Positions 8,543-17,315 of a DNA stretch of 64,000 nt are shown one piece after another (the stretch's first letter is position 1; the number at the start of each line of letters is the position of its first letter). Source of the stretch: Dehalococcoides mccartyi CG5. Its GTDB lineage: Bacteria > Chloroflexota > Dehalococcoidia > Dehalococcoidales > Dehalococcoidaceae. The notes below the pieces were generated by a model. That model had not been told where the DNA came from. It searched no databases and saw nothing but the letters and a program-made list of their open reading frames with translations. The position numbers were made by a program, and so were the translations under genes. The stretch spans positions 992,001 through 1,056,000 of the forward strand of contig NZ_CP006951.1 of the NCBI RefSeq assembly GCF_000830885.1, written 5' to 3'.

Positions 8543-9674
8543 CATTCACCTTAACCACCACCACCTTGGAAGGTTTCCTTTGGGGTATTTTGCTGTTTTT
8601 CACAGGCAAATCTATTATAAATCTGGTTCCCTGCCCCAGCTTACTTTCCAACTGAACTTTGCCGTCATGTTCCATAATGATACCGTAACACACGCTCAGT
8701 CCCAATCCCGTACCCCGGCTATCTTCCTTAGTGGTAAAAAAGGGGTCAAATACCCTTTCGGCAATCTCAGGTGAAATACCCGGACCATTATCTTCTATTA
8801 TCATGCGGATAAAATTGCCCATATCTTCAGTTTTAATAAGCAACCTGCCCCGCCCGTGAGCCTGATACATGGCTTGTTCGGCATTAAGAATCATATTTAT
8901 CAGCACCTGCTGTATCTTGTAGAAATCCATCAGGGTAGCCGGCAGATTTTCTGCCAGCTCCAGTTCCACCACAATATTTTGAATAACCAGCTCGTACTCA
9001 CGCAGCTCTATAGATTTGCGGATAACGTCATTAAGCCCGCACAGTTTCTTTTCCTGTTCGTAACTGCGGGCAAATGTTCGCAGGTTATTTACTACCTTGG
9101 CTGCCCGCAAAGCTTCTGTATGTATACGTTCAATATCCCGGTGTTGTTCTTCACTGGTGCATTTTCGGGCCAGCCTTTCCGAAAAGCCCAGTATACTGGT
9201 CAGAGGACTGTTTATTTCGTGGGCAACACCGGCTGTCAGCGCACCTACCGAAGCCAAGCGGCTGGAAAGATTAAGGTCTTTTTCCAATCTCCGCTGATTC
9301 TCTTCTGCTTTTTTGCGTTCAGAAATATCCCGAATGGTTGTAAATACTATATTTCTGCCATCCAGTTGAAATAGATGATAATGTATTTCTATAGGGACAG
9401 ATATATTATCTTTGGTTTTGTGTAAACACTCACTCAATAGATAACGGCTTTCCCGCAGCTCCAACCATAAGGTCTGATTAATATTGAAACCTTCAAAATT
9501 AACATCAACAGTCACTAAGTCCAGAAATTCTTCATGGGTATAGCCGATATAACGGCACATCTGCTCATTGGCTTCCATGAATTTTACCGGCTTTCCCTCC
9601 GGAGAGACTTCATAGACCGCCACTGCATCCAGCATATTATCTAAAAATAAATGAAAAAGTTCTTCTTTTTCCAT
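8490..9674 (-). CDS. PAS-domain histidine kinase
   Basis: A 394-residue soluble sensor kinase without membrane segments. A PAS domain (about 5-120) precedes the dimerisation/phosphoacceptor helix with His152 (GVAHEINSPL). The ATP-binding domain follows, with N-box Asn264 (NAEQAM), DNGPGI (295-300) and GTGLGLSV (321-328). A Lys/Arg/Pro-rich tail (about 360-394) closes the protein. Its ATG overlaps the stop of the upstream PAS-like gene by one base (TGATG). The regulator at 10551 is the likely partner. The signal is unknown and presumably cytoplasmic. Confidence 0.93.
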   Translation of the reverse strand: MEKEELFHLFLDNMLDAVAVYEVSPEGKPVKFMEANEQMCRYIGYTHEEFLDLVTVDVNFEGFNINQTLWLELRESRYLLSECLHKTKDNISVPIEIHYHLFQLDGRNIVFTTIRDISERKKAEENQRRLEKDLNLSSRLASVGALTAGVAHEINSPLTSILGFSERLARKCTSEEQHRDIERIHTEALRAAKVVNNLRTFARSYEQEKKLCGLNDVIRKSIELREYELVIQNIVVELELAENLPATLMDFYKIQQVLINMILNAEQAMYQAHGRGRLLIKTEDMGNFIRMIIEDNGPGISPEIAERVFDPFFTTKEDSRGTGLGLSVCYGIIMEHDGKVQLESKLGQGTRFIIDLPVKNSKIPQRKPSKVVVVKVNAKTRAKPPKSLPQNPPD

Positions 9675-10402
9675 CAGTTATTTCCAAATCTGTTATATCC
9701 AGATACACCCCGCAGGGTGCTTTGAATATAAACTGTACCCTGCAAGAATATTCTATGTTGAGCAATTTTCAGTGTCAGGAGACCACCTTCGCAAGTGACA
9801 AATTCCCCCTCTGCCAAATCATAAGAATCTGCCTTTGCAGTATCAAAATACCGGCGGCAAATTTCTGCCTGCCAATCTTCAGGGAAAACTTCCCTATTCT
9901 GTTTGTTATTGACTCTTAGCCCAATCGGTCCTATCGGATTAAATAACTCTGCATTGCACTCGGTTGTCACCCTTTTTTCAGGGCAGATAAATATGCCGCC
10001 AACTGTAATTTTATGGAGGATTATTTGGTATTCGCGGTAATCGCCCCGAACAGTGCTGGTTTGGCTTTCAGGAAAGGTAATACCGGCAGGATATATCACT
10101 GCATTATCTATAACGGGCATGCCTGTTATAGATGTCTGTCCTTTTATATTTACCAGCCTATACTTGCAGGTACCGGATAACACCTGTATACCAAAGCACT
10201 CAGGCTCATTCAGGTATTCGTGCCCTGAGCATTTTGGCAATTCTTCATTTTTATTGTTAACCCGCAGGACATATCCTCTGGGATTTATACAAGCAATAGA
10301 AATACCGGCATTCCCCAATATTGCCAAGTACCCATTCCGTGTCATCCGGGATTCCGGACTGATATTATTTATCATATCAACACCCGAATTCACTGCTTCC
10401 AC
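9674..10402 (-). CDS. PAS-like, Cys-rich protein coupled to the histidine kinase
   Basis: A 242-residue protein I do not recognise as a named family. Residues about 25-50 (ending in PRGYVLRVNN) resemble the start of a PAS domain. Eight cysteines are spread over the chain (for example in PKCSGHE, PECFG, TECNAEL), which could hold a metal or act as redox sensors. The stop overlaps the ATG of the kinase by one base, so it is very likely a sensory partner of that kinase. The GTG start lacks a ribosome site; in-frame ATGs at codons 10 and 20 are alternatives. No transmembrane segments are visible. Confidence 0.65.
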   Translation of the reverse strand: MEAVNSGVDMINNISPESRMTRNGYLAILGNAGISIACINPRGYVLRVNNKNEELPKCSGHEYLNEPECFGIQVLSGTCKYRLVNIKGQTSITGMPVIDNAVIYPAGITFPESQTSTVRGDYREYQIILHKITVGGIFICPEKRVTTECNAELFNPIGPIGLRVNNKQNREVFPEDWQAEICRRYFDTAKADSYDLAEGEFVTCEGGLLTLKIAQHRIFLQGTVYIQSTLRGVSGYNRFGNN

Positions 10403-10500
10403 CTGATTTTTTTCGGATATATTCTTCCCCGCTATTCAAATTATTACATCCATTATTATACATGTTTAAAAATGCCTAATAAAGTACAGGATTGAAAATA

Positions 10501-10527
10501 AAAAGACCAACCTGAGGTTGGTCTTTT
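10501..10527. terminator. terminator after the HTH-receiver gene
   Basis: AAAAGACCAACC (10501-10512), loop TGA, GGTTGGTCTTTT (10516-10527). It lies between the regulator gene and the downstream PAS-like gene on the minus strand, so the regulator is at least partly a separate unit. Confidence 0.85.
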
Positions 10528-10550
10528 TTCAGAGAGATAAAGTTAAATAA

Positions 10551-11093
10551 CTAGGCTTCAGGGGAAATGCGCAGGAAATTCTTGGTAGCGTTTATGATAT
10601 CCATCTCACCAAAGGGTTTGTTCATAACGCCGAAAGGCCCTTGAGCCAGCACTTTTGCCATAGTATCGCTGTCCGGATAACCGGTTATGATGGTAACAGG
10701 AAGCTTCGGTTTGATTGCCCGAATTTTCTGATAAAGTTCTGCCCCGTTCAAGCCGGGCATTTTGAGGTCAAGAAACACCAGGTCAAAATCTTTGCTTTGA
10801 AGCTGTTCCAAGGCTTCCTCTCCGTTTTTAGCCATACTGACTACATGACCCTGCTCTTCCAAGGTTTCTTTGAAAAGGCTGCGCACGGTGATTTCATCAT
10901 CAATCACCAATACACTTGCTCTCACGCCCACAGCACTTTTGCGTAACCACTCGTCAATAGATGACTTGTCAAAACGCCAGCTATGGCTGACCTTCAGTGC
11001 AGGGATGGCATTACGCTGGAGAAGACGATAAATTGTTTTCTGGGTAACTCTGAGATATTCGGCTACTTCGCGAACAGTCATTAAATCAGCCAT
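10551..11093 (-). CDS. response regulator with N-terminal excisionase-type HTH and C-terminal receiver
   Basis: A 180-residue regulator with inverted domain order. A helix-turn-helix of the excisionase/MerR-like kind (about 3-52, MTVREVAEYLRVTQKTIY) comes first, then a CheY-like receiver (about 60-178) with the acidic pair in VIDDE, phosphoacceptor Asp109 in VFLDLKMPG and Lys159 in NKPFG. Most response regulators have the receiver first. AGGAG precedes the ATG. The histidine kinase 0.9 kb downstream is the natural partner. A tandem repeat over the -35 box may be its own binding site. Confidence 0.9.
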   Translation of the reverse strand: MADLMTVREVAEYLRVTQKTIYRLLQRNAIPALKVSHSWRFDKSSIDEWLRKSAVGVRASVLVIDDEITVRSLFKETLEEQGHVVSMAKNGEEALEQLQSKDFDLVFLDLKMPGLNGAELYQKIRAIKPKLPVTIITGYPDSDTMAKVLAQGPFGVMNKPFGEMDIINATKNFLRISPEA

Positions 11094-11468
11094 GATATTC
11101 TCCTAATCCTATATAACAATATATTTAAACTCTTATAAGATACCTTTTATATTATAGCAATTCACTATACAAAGGACAAATAGGGACAAAATCTTGAACA
11201 AATTATATATACTATATAATAACCTAGTTACTACATCAATCAGGTCTATCTACACCTGACAAACGCACAAAACCACAAAATATATATTTCGTTGTCAGCT
11301 TTGAAGGGTCTGTTTAAATATTTACAGGCATATATCCGTTATCAGATTAAAGCTGGCTTTACGTTTTTTAACGTCTTTGTGTTATTATTGTAGCATAGCA
11401 AGGTATTGTAAAATAATACCCATCTTAGATACAAGTTAAATGCACTGCGGGGATAGGGTTTAAATACA
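11094..11468. other. 375-base AT-rich intergenic region
   Basis: Besides the promoter of the regulator, it holds an inverted repeat TCAGGT (11240-11245)/ACCTGA (11254-11259) with an 8-base spacer that could be an operator. I see no open frame with a ribosome site and no RNA-like structure of note. Confidence 0.5.
11151..11190 (-). promoter_or_regulatory. promoter of the HTH-receiver gene with tandem TTTGTCC repeat
   Basis: On the minus strand TTGTCC (11179-11174), 17 bases, TATAAT (11156-11151). The -35 box lies in the second of two TTTGTCC copies repeated with a 10-base period, which places both on one face of the helix. Autoregulation by the HTH domain is inferred. Confidence 0.6.
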
Positions 11469-12578
11469 GTGATTCGCAATATTACGATAAGCCAAACTAC
11501 TAAAACCATCTTCCGATGGGGAATGGTACTGGCAAGTATTGCTTTGCTCGGGTTGCCGATGATAATCAGCGCAGCCATAGTGCCTTATGTAGATTCAAAT
11601 CTGGTAGCCAAATATCAAATAGGCAATACACAAGGGCAAATAACCTGCTACCAAGCGGGTAAAGACCCTGAGGTCCTTGGACTTTCAATTTGGTACCCTA
11701 CCAGCGGCGAGGGCAACTTCTCTTTTGACGGGTTCACCGGTACACTGGCAGATTTGAGTGGCGGGCCGTATCCGCTGGTTATTTTTAATCACGGACTGAA
11801 TGCCAATTATATTGACCCGCTTTACCTTAAAGAAAGCCTGGTGGGACAAGGCTATGTAGTGGCTTCAATCCATTTTAACGATATGCCTTCAATAAGTTTT
11901 TCGGATTATCTTTCCACTACCCCCCGGACAGACTGGGATAACCGTACTGATAACCTGTTTTCAGCAGTAGATTACTTTTTCCGTGACAATTACCTGAACT
12001 ATCTGGAAAGTTTCCGCATAAATCAGTCACGGCTTAGTCTGGATTACGTACTGAATCTAAACGAAAACCCTGCTTCACCTTTTTACGGGCTGATAGATGT
12101 AAATAAGATTGGCATGGCGGGACATTCACTGGGAGGACTGACTACGCTGGCGCTTAGCGGTGCCCATCCTGACCCGGCTATAGCTGACCCGCGAATAAAA
12201 GCTATAATCCTTCTAGCTACGCCGGCCTATCCCTTCGAAAATAATCTGGGCAACATAAATATACCCGTAATGGTTATGCGGGGGGTTTATGACCTGATGA
12301 TAACCAGTGCCGAAGATAATCTTTGGGTAACGGCCGAGGGGCTTAAACCGCCTGAATTTTTTCTGGTAGTCAGCCAATCCCACCACTTTACCTTCAGCCA
12401 ATCACCTTACAGCATCTCTGACCCGTCGCCTCACATAAACCATGATGCGCGGCTTGAAGTTATCATGCTTTACAGTCTGGCATTTATGGACTACTACCTG
12501 AAGAATGATGCAAATGCCCTGAAGGTTCTGGAACAGCAAGACCCCATGCTGGCTCAATACTACTACGAACTGGGCTAA
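11469..12578 (+). CDS. exported alpha/beta hydrolase (PAF-acetylhydrolase/dienelactone hydrolase-like)
   Basis: A 369-residue hydrolase with a signal or anchor segment (about 14-38). The alpha/beta fold shows the oxyanion region VIFNHGLN, the nucleophile elbow GHSLGG (around residue 220) and a late His (SHHFTF or HINHD). Probable substrate: an ester or acyl compound outside the cytoplasm. The start is GTG with a weak upstream signal. The reading frame after the TAA continues for 14 sense codons (KLYPLLTEEDFEDK) to a second TAA directly before the terminator, so this copy may have lost its natural C-terminus through a nonsense change. Confidence 0.85.
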   Translation: MIRNITISQTTKTIFRWGMVLASIALLGLPMIISAAIVPYVDSNLVAKYQIGNTQGQITCYQAGKDPEVLGLSIWYPTSGEGNFSFDGFTGTLADLSGGPYPLVIFNHGLNANYIDPLYLKESLVGQGYVVASIHFNDMPSISFSDYLSTTPRTDWDNRTDNLFSAVDYFFRDNYLNYLESFRINQSRLSLDYVLNLNENPASPFYGLIDVNKIGMAGHSLGGLTTLALSGAHPDPAIADPRIKAIILLATPAYPFENNLGNINIPVMVMRGVYDLMITSAEDNLWVTAEGLKPPEFFLVVSQSHHFTFSQSPYSISDPSPHINHDARLEVIMLYSLAFMDYYLKNDANALKVLEQQDPMLAQYYYELG

Positions 12579-12623
12579 AAACTTTACCCGTTGCTGACCG
12601 AAGAAGATTTTGAAGACAAATAA

Positions 12624-12651
12624 AAAGCCCTGCCTTTGCAAGCAGGGCTTT
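12624..12651. terminator. terminator between hydrolase and zinc-ribbon genes
   Basis: AAAGCCCTGC (12624-12633) pairs with GCAGGGCTTT (12642-12651). It lies between two convergent genes and can serve both. Confidence 0.85.
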
Positions 12652-12673
12652 ATTTAGTTTCTTAAACTAGGGA

Positions 12674-12994
12674 CTATCTGCCGCCCTTTACGCGATTGTA
12701 GCAATTGCTGCAATACACGGGACGACCCTGTCGGGGTTCGAAGGGGACCTCGGTGTCCTGACCGCACTGTGCACAGACAGCCTGGAACATCTGGCGAGCG
12801 GGACCTCTGCTCATACCCCCGCCGAAACCGCCGGTCGAACCGCCTCTTTCAGCCTTGCGAGCCTGACGGCAGCTAACGCAGCGCTTGGGATCATTGGTAT
12901 AGCCGCGGGAAGCATAAAGCTCCTGCTCTGAACCAGTGAAGGTAAATGAAGCGCCACAATCAGCACACTGGATTTCTTTATCCTGGTAAGCCAA
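12674..12994 (-). CDS. small double zinc-ribbon protein
   Basis: A 106-residue protein with two treble-clef or zinc-ribbon units: CADC ... RCVSC in the first half and CAQC ... YCSNC in the second, joined by a Gly/Arg-rich linker. The start is TTG at 12994, with AGGAGG nine bases before it. The resulting N-terminus (AYQDKEIQCADCG) matches how this family usually begins, while a further-upstream ATG lacks such a site. Related proteins are annotated as zinc-binding and sometimes as cold-shock-associated. A nucleic-acid-binding role is plausible but not shown. Confidence 0.82.
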   Translation of the reverse strand: MAYQDKEIQCADCGASFTFTGSEQELYASRGYTNDPKRCVSCRQARKAERGGSTGGFGGGMSRGPARQMFQAVCAQCGQDTEVPFEPRQGRPVYCSNCYNRVKGGR

Positions 12995-13356
12995 TTTGGA
13001 TGACCTCCTCTCTGAAAATAGTTGGCTAGATTTGCGGTCATCCAAAGTGAAGGGTTAACCGATGAGACAACCTGTGTTCTAAACCACCAGAAGTAATTAT
13101 ACAATTGTGCATTACTATTTACAAATGCCAATTCGCCTTTTTTGCCATATTTTCCTAAAAAGAGTAAAATATTTTTTTAGATAGTGAATAAAAAAGTAGT
13201 AAAGACAAACTTGAACAACATTTTTACCCATATTCCCTACGGCTTGCGCCAGCGTTACCGACTGGTCTCTTCCGTTTAGTTCCCGCTTTTTCATTTTTTT
13301 GTGATTTGCAGGGCGAAGTGTGCCCTTGTATCCAGGCTATTTTCAGGAGAAAGATT
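12995..13356. other. 362-base divergent intergenic region with zinc-ribbon promoter
   Basis: On the minus strand TTGTAA (13124-13119), 17 bases and TATAAT (13101-13096) give the zinc-ribbon gene a roughly 95-base leader. The + strand part before typA is AT-rich with no clear -10 box. No extra gene is seen. Confidence 0.6.
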
Positions 13357-15186
13357 TTGGAAAACTACCAGAGAACCGACATTCGTAATATTGCTATTAT
13401 TGCCCACGTAGACCACGGCAAAACCAGCCTGGTAGACGTGATGCTTAAACAAAGCCGCATTTTCCGTGAGAACCAGCATGTGGGCGAACTGATTATGGAC
13501 CGCAACACTCTGGAACGGGAAAAAGGCATTACTATTCTGGCTAAAAACACGGCTATCACCTACCGCGGAGTAAAAATAAATATTATAGATACTCCCGGAC
13601 ATGCTGACTTTTCGGGTGAAGTTGAGCGGGTGCTGAATATGGCTGACGGCTGTCTTTTGGTGATTGACAGCATTGACGGCCCCATGCCCCAAACCCGTTT
13701 TGTACTTAAGGAAGCCATGCAGAAAAAACTGAAGCCTATCGTAGTTATAAACAAGATTGACCGCGAAAATTCACGCCCCGAAGTAGTGCTTGGACTGGTA
13801 CAGGACTTGTTTCTGGAACTGGCCACTACTGAAGAACAGCTGGATTTCCCGGTGGTTTATACCTCTGCCCGCGAGGGTTATGCCGTTAACACCCCCGGCA
13901 CCAAGAATACTGATTTGGTACCCCTGTTTGAGTGCATACTTTCCAAAATCCCCCCGCCCAGCATTGCCCAGGGTGAATTCCAGATGCTGATTTCCAACCT
14001 GGATTATGATACCCATAAAGGCAGGATAGCTATCGGACGCATTCAACGGGGCAAAATATGCTCCCGTGACCGGATAGTTAATATAGACTCCCAAAATAAG
14101 GCTCATTCTTTTGAAGTAGGTCAGGTATTTACCTTTATGGGACTTGGCAAGCAGGAAGTTGAATGTGCCGAGGCGGGTGAAATTGTGGCCATTACCGGTC
14201 TGGAAAATGCATCTATAGGTGATACCGTTACCAGCCCGCTCCAGCCTGAAGCCCTGCCCCGTATTGAGATAGGTGAACCCACAGTCAGAATGACTTTCGG
14301 GGTAAATACCTCCCCTTTCGGCGGGCGGGACGGCAAATTCTGTACTTCACGCCAGCTTCGGGAAAGACTTTACCGTGAGCTTGAGACTAATATCGGACTG
14401 AGAGTGGAAGAAACCGATTCCCCGGACTCGTTTTTGATTTCCGGACGGGGTGAACTGCATCTGTCCATACTGGTAGAAACCATGCGCCGTGAAGGATATG
14501 AATTTGAAATATCCAAACCGGAGGCCATTACCAAGACTATTGACGGCAAAATCTATGAACCGGTGGAAGCTTTGACTATAGATGTCCGCGAGGATTTTGT
14601 AGGTGAGGTTACCGAACTTCTGGGTAAGCGGCAGGCACGCATGACTGACATGCATAATGACGGCGAAGGAAACGTAAGGCTGGAATACAATATCCCCACC
14701 CGCGGTCTTATCGGCTTCCGCAACTCGTTCCTGACGGCTACCAGAGGCACAGGCGTACTTAACAGCCAGTTTCTGGAGTTTCAACCCTGGTGCGGCGAAA
14801 TAGAACAAAGCCGAACCGGCGCACTTGTAGCGGCTGAAGCAGGATTATCCTGCACTTACGGCCTGAGCAATTCGCAGGAACGGGGTATAATAATGATAGA
14901 TGCCAATATACCCGTTTATGAAGGCATGATTGTCGGACTGCATGCCAGAGGCCTTGACTTGGCTGTGAATGTCTGCAAGCAGAAGAAAATGACCAATATC
15001 CGTTCCTCAACCTCGGATATTGCCATCAAACTGGTGCCACCCCTCAAACTTAGCCTTGAGCAATCTATGGATTTCATCGCTGATGACGAACTGGTTGAGA
15101 TAACCCCCAAGGGTATCCGCCTGCGCAAGAAGATACTCAATACCGACCTGCGGCTTCGGGCACGCAAACGCACTGACAACAATTAA
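13357..15186 (+). CDS. typA: ribosome-associated GTPase TypA/BipA
   Basis: Translational GTPase that binds the ribosome and helps 50S assembly and stress or cold adaptation. From the TTG at 13357 (AGGAGA six bases upstream) the protein has 609 residues, the usual length. GTPase motifs are intact: AHVDHGKT, DTPGHADF and NKID. EF-G-like domains II, III and V and the TypA-specific C-terminal domain follow. An upstream in-frame ATG at 13306 would add 17 residues with no family support. It stands alone with its own terminator. Confidence 0.95.
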   Translation: MENYQRTDIRNIAIIAHVDHGKTSLVDVMLKQSRIFRENQHVGELIMDRNTLEREKGITILAKNTAITYRGVKINIIDTPGHADFSGEVERVLNMADGCLLVIDSIDGPMPQTRFVLKEAMQKKLKPIVVINKIDRENSRPEVVLGLVQDLFLELATTEEQLDFPVVYTSAREGYAVNTPGTKNTDLVPLFECILSKIPPPSIAQGEFQMLISNLDYDTHKGRIAIGRIQRGKICSRDRIVNIDSQNKAHSFEVGQVFTFMGLGKQEVECAEAGEIVAITGLENASIGDTVTSPLQPEALPRIEIGEPTVRMTFGVNTSPFGGRDGKFCTSRQLRERLYRELETNIGLRVEETDSPDSFLISGRGELHLSILVETMRREGYEFEISKPEAITKTIDGKIYEPVEALTIDVREDFVGEVTELLGKRQARMTDMHNDGEGNVRLEYNIPTRGLIGFRNSFLTATRGTGVLNSQFLEFQPWCGEIEQSRTGALVAAEAGLSCTYGLSNSQERGIIMIDANIPVYEGMIVGLHARGLDLAVNVCKQKKMTNIRSSTSDIAIKLVPPLKLSLEQSMDFIADDELVEITPKGIRLRKKILNTDLRLRARKRTDNN

Positions 15187-15209
15187 ACAGAATTCTGCCG
15201 GATGTTATC

Positions 15210-15237
15210 AAGGAGGCAATTTAAAAATTGCCTCCTT
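15210..15237 (+). terminator. typA terminator
   Basis: AAGGAGGCAATT (15210-15221), loop TAAA, AATTGCCTCCTT (15226-15237), then a T run. Confidence 0.88.
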
Positions 15238-15316
15238 TTTTATAGCGGGATTAAATCTACACAGTATATTTGGCCGTTCCATATAATCCGGCTGGTTTTC
15301 TTTTATCTCCTAAAAC

Positions 15317-15344
15317 CAGCCGCCCCTCTTTCGAGAGGCGGCTG
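15317..15344 (-). terminator. hairpin downstream of the MFS transporter gene
   Basis: CAGCCGCC (15317-15324) pairs with GGCGGCTG (15337-15344), with an inner CTC/GAG pair. On the minus strand it is followed by GGTTTTAGG, a weak T tract. Likely terminator of the transporter gene. Confidence 0.65.
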
Positions 15345-15403
15345 TCATTTACCCGGCTTATACTGTCAAATCTTAGAGAGTACTAACTACTTCTTGGAAG
15401 GTG

Positions 15404-16810
15404 TTATCTATCCAGTGCCCGTTTATCAGCCTCGTGTTTAACCGAGATTGAAGTGGAAGCGTCAGATATATCCACCTTGTTGGTCTCCTTAATAAGCAGG
15501 AAACCCACTACCAAACAGATGCCTGCAATAGCCATAGGCCACCACAGTCCGGCGAAGTCATTGCCTGTGGCATTGATAAGTATCAAGCCTATCATAGGCA
15601 CTAAACCACCGAAGACACCGTTACCTATATGGTAAGGGAGAGACATGGATGTGTAACGTATCTTGGTGGGGAATAACTCCACCAGGAAGGCGGCAATAGG
15701 CCCGTAGACCATGGTTACATAAATCACCTGGATAAATACCAAGAGACCCAGTATAACAGGGTTGTAGCCTATATAAGCAAACAGGAAGTGCTGTCCGGGG
15801 TCAGTAGGCGCAAATGCCGCCATCAGACCATAAATCGGATAGTAAGTCAGCACTGCCAGCAGCATACCGGAAAGCATTACCTTTTTTCGTCCTATTCGGT
15901 CTGAAAGAGACCCGAAGAAGACAAAGAAAGGCATTGACAGTAGCAAAGCTGCACCGACTATAAGATTAGAATCAATTAGCGGGGTGTTAAAGATTTTTTG
16001 GAGATAGAACAGGGCATAGAACTGACCTGTGTACCAGACCACACCCTGACCCATGGTAGCCCCGAACAGGGCTATTAAAACCCAGCGCAGGTTATAAGGA
16101 TTGGCAAAACTTTCCTTGAGCGGGTTTTTTGAAACAGCCTTGGTATCCTTGAGTTGCTGGAACAGAGGTGATTCCTTTAAGGCTCTGCGTATCCAGAGTG
16201 ACAGGATTACCAGCAATATGGAAGCCATGAAAGGCAGACGCCAGCCCCATTCGTTGAAGTCTGCTTCTCCCAGACTTATACGGGTGATTAAGATGACACC
16301 CAGAGAAATAAGCAAACCAAAGGTTGCTGTAGTCTGAATCCAGCTGGTATAGAAACCGCGTTTCCCCTGAGGAGCATGCTCAGCCACAAATGTAGCCGCG
16401 CCGCCGTACTGGCCACCCAAAGCCAGACCCTGAAGAATACGCATTGTTATAAGGATAATGCCGGCCCAGGCGCCCAGCACGTCCTGGGTGGGTAACAAAC
16501 CGATGAGGAAGGTGCATGAGCCCATGATGGTAATAGTAATAAGATAAGTAAATTTGCGGCCAACCAGATCACCTATCCGGCCGAAAACTATAGCGCCGAA
16601 CGGGCGAACCAGAAAACCGACGGCAAACGTGCCCAGCCAAGCGATAATATCGCCAATGGGAGTGCCGGTATTATAGAACTTGCTGGCTAGAGTAGTAGCC
16701 AAAGCACCGAAGATGTAAAAGTCGTACCATTCTATAACCGTCCCGGCAGAGGAGGCAAATATTACCTTCCATATGCCTTTGGGAGTGGGGGGGCTAGATG
16801 TTTGCATCAT
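15404..16810 (-). CDS. MFS transporter of the metabolite:H+ symporter (MHS) type
   Basis: A 468-residue inner-membrane protein with about 12 transmembrane segments. The family signature is seen at the start (GTVIEWYDFYIFG), followed by VRPFGAIVFGRIGDLVGRK and the RILQGLALGGQYGGA loop. MHS members carry organic acids, osmolytes or aromatic acids with protons; the substrate here is unknown. The ribosome site GGAGGGACAT precedes the ATG. The stress-protein gene uspA lies just upstream on the same strand (67-base gap), so both may share a transcript. Confidence 0.92.
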   Translation of the reverse strand: MMQTSSPPTPKGIWKVIFASSAGTVIEWYDFYIFGALATTLASKFYNTGTPIGDIIAWLGTFAVGFLVRPFGAIVFGRIGDLVGRKFTYLITITIMGSCTFLIGLLPTQDVLGAWAGIILITMRILQGLALGGQYGGAATFVAEHAPQGKRGFYTSWIQTTATFGLLISLGVILITRISLGEADFNEWGWRLPFMASILLVILSLWIRRALKESPLFQQLKDTKAVSKNPLKESFANPYNLRWVLIALFGATMGQGVVWYTGQFYALFYLQKIFNTPLIDSNLIVGAALLLSMPFFVFFGSLSDRIGRKKVMLSGMLLAVLTYYPIYGLMAAFAPTDPGQHFLFAYIGYNPVILGLLVFIQVIYVTMVYGPIAAFLVELFPTKIRYTSMSLPYHIGNGVFGGLVPMIGLILINATGNDFAGLWWPMAIAGICLVVGFLLIKETNKVDISDASTSISVKHEADKRALDR

Positions 16811-16877
16811 ATGTCCCTCCTAATAGCTCTTATAATTTATTTGTTAACTCTGTGCTTCACCGCTTAATATATTTGAA

Positions 16878-17315
16878 TTATTCGTTTGAGCGGATAAGCA
16901 TAATGGGAATATGGGAATGACGGACAACCCGTTCGGCTACGCTTCCCAGTAACCAGCGGGCAGCACCACTCCGTCCATGTGTGGACATAGCAATTACGTC
17001 CACCTTCTCTTCCTCTGCAACACTTAGTATGACTTCAGCCGCTCCGCCTTCCCTTAGCAGAACCCTGACATCATACCCTTCGCCTTTGAGTTTGTTTTCG
17101 ACACGAACCATATATTCTTTGCCGGAGTCTACTTGTTCGTTTACCGAAATAGCGGCAATGGCAGGGTCTGAAAATGCAAATTCAACCGCAGGGTTAGACA
17201 CCACATTTAAAAGCAGGATCTGGCTACCCTCTGAAAAGGCTAAAGCCTTGGCATGAGGTAATACTCCTTCAGCAGCCTTTGAACCGTCTAACGGAACCAG
17301 GATTTTCTTGTACAT
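16878..17315 (-). CDS. universal stress protein (UspA family)
   Basis: A 145-residue single Usp domain of the ATP-binding type. It begins MYKKILVPLDGSKAAE and ends with the nucleotide motif STHGRSGAARWLLGSVAERV, close to the classical G-2x-G-9x-G-[ST] pattern, then PIMLIR. Role: stress resistance or small-molecule sensing. CAGGAGG precedes the ATG. A long leader with a short uORF and hairpins lies upstream, suggesting regulation after initiation. The MFS transporter gene follows and is perhaps co-expressed. Confidence 0.92.
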   Translation of the reverse strand: MYKKILVPLDGSKAAEGVLPHAKALAFSEGSQILLLNVVSNPAVEFAFSDPAIAAISVNEQVDSGKEYMVRVENKLKGEGYDVRVLLREGGAAEVILSVAEEEKVDVIAMSTHGRSGAARWLLGSVAERVVRHSHIPIMLIRSNE

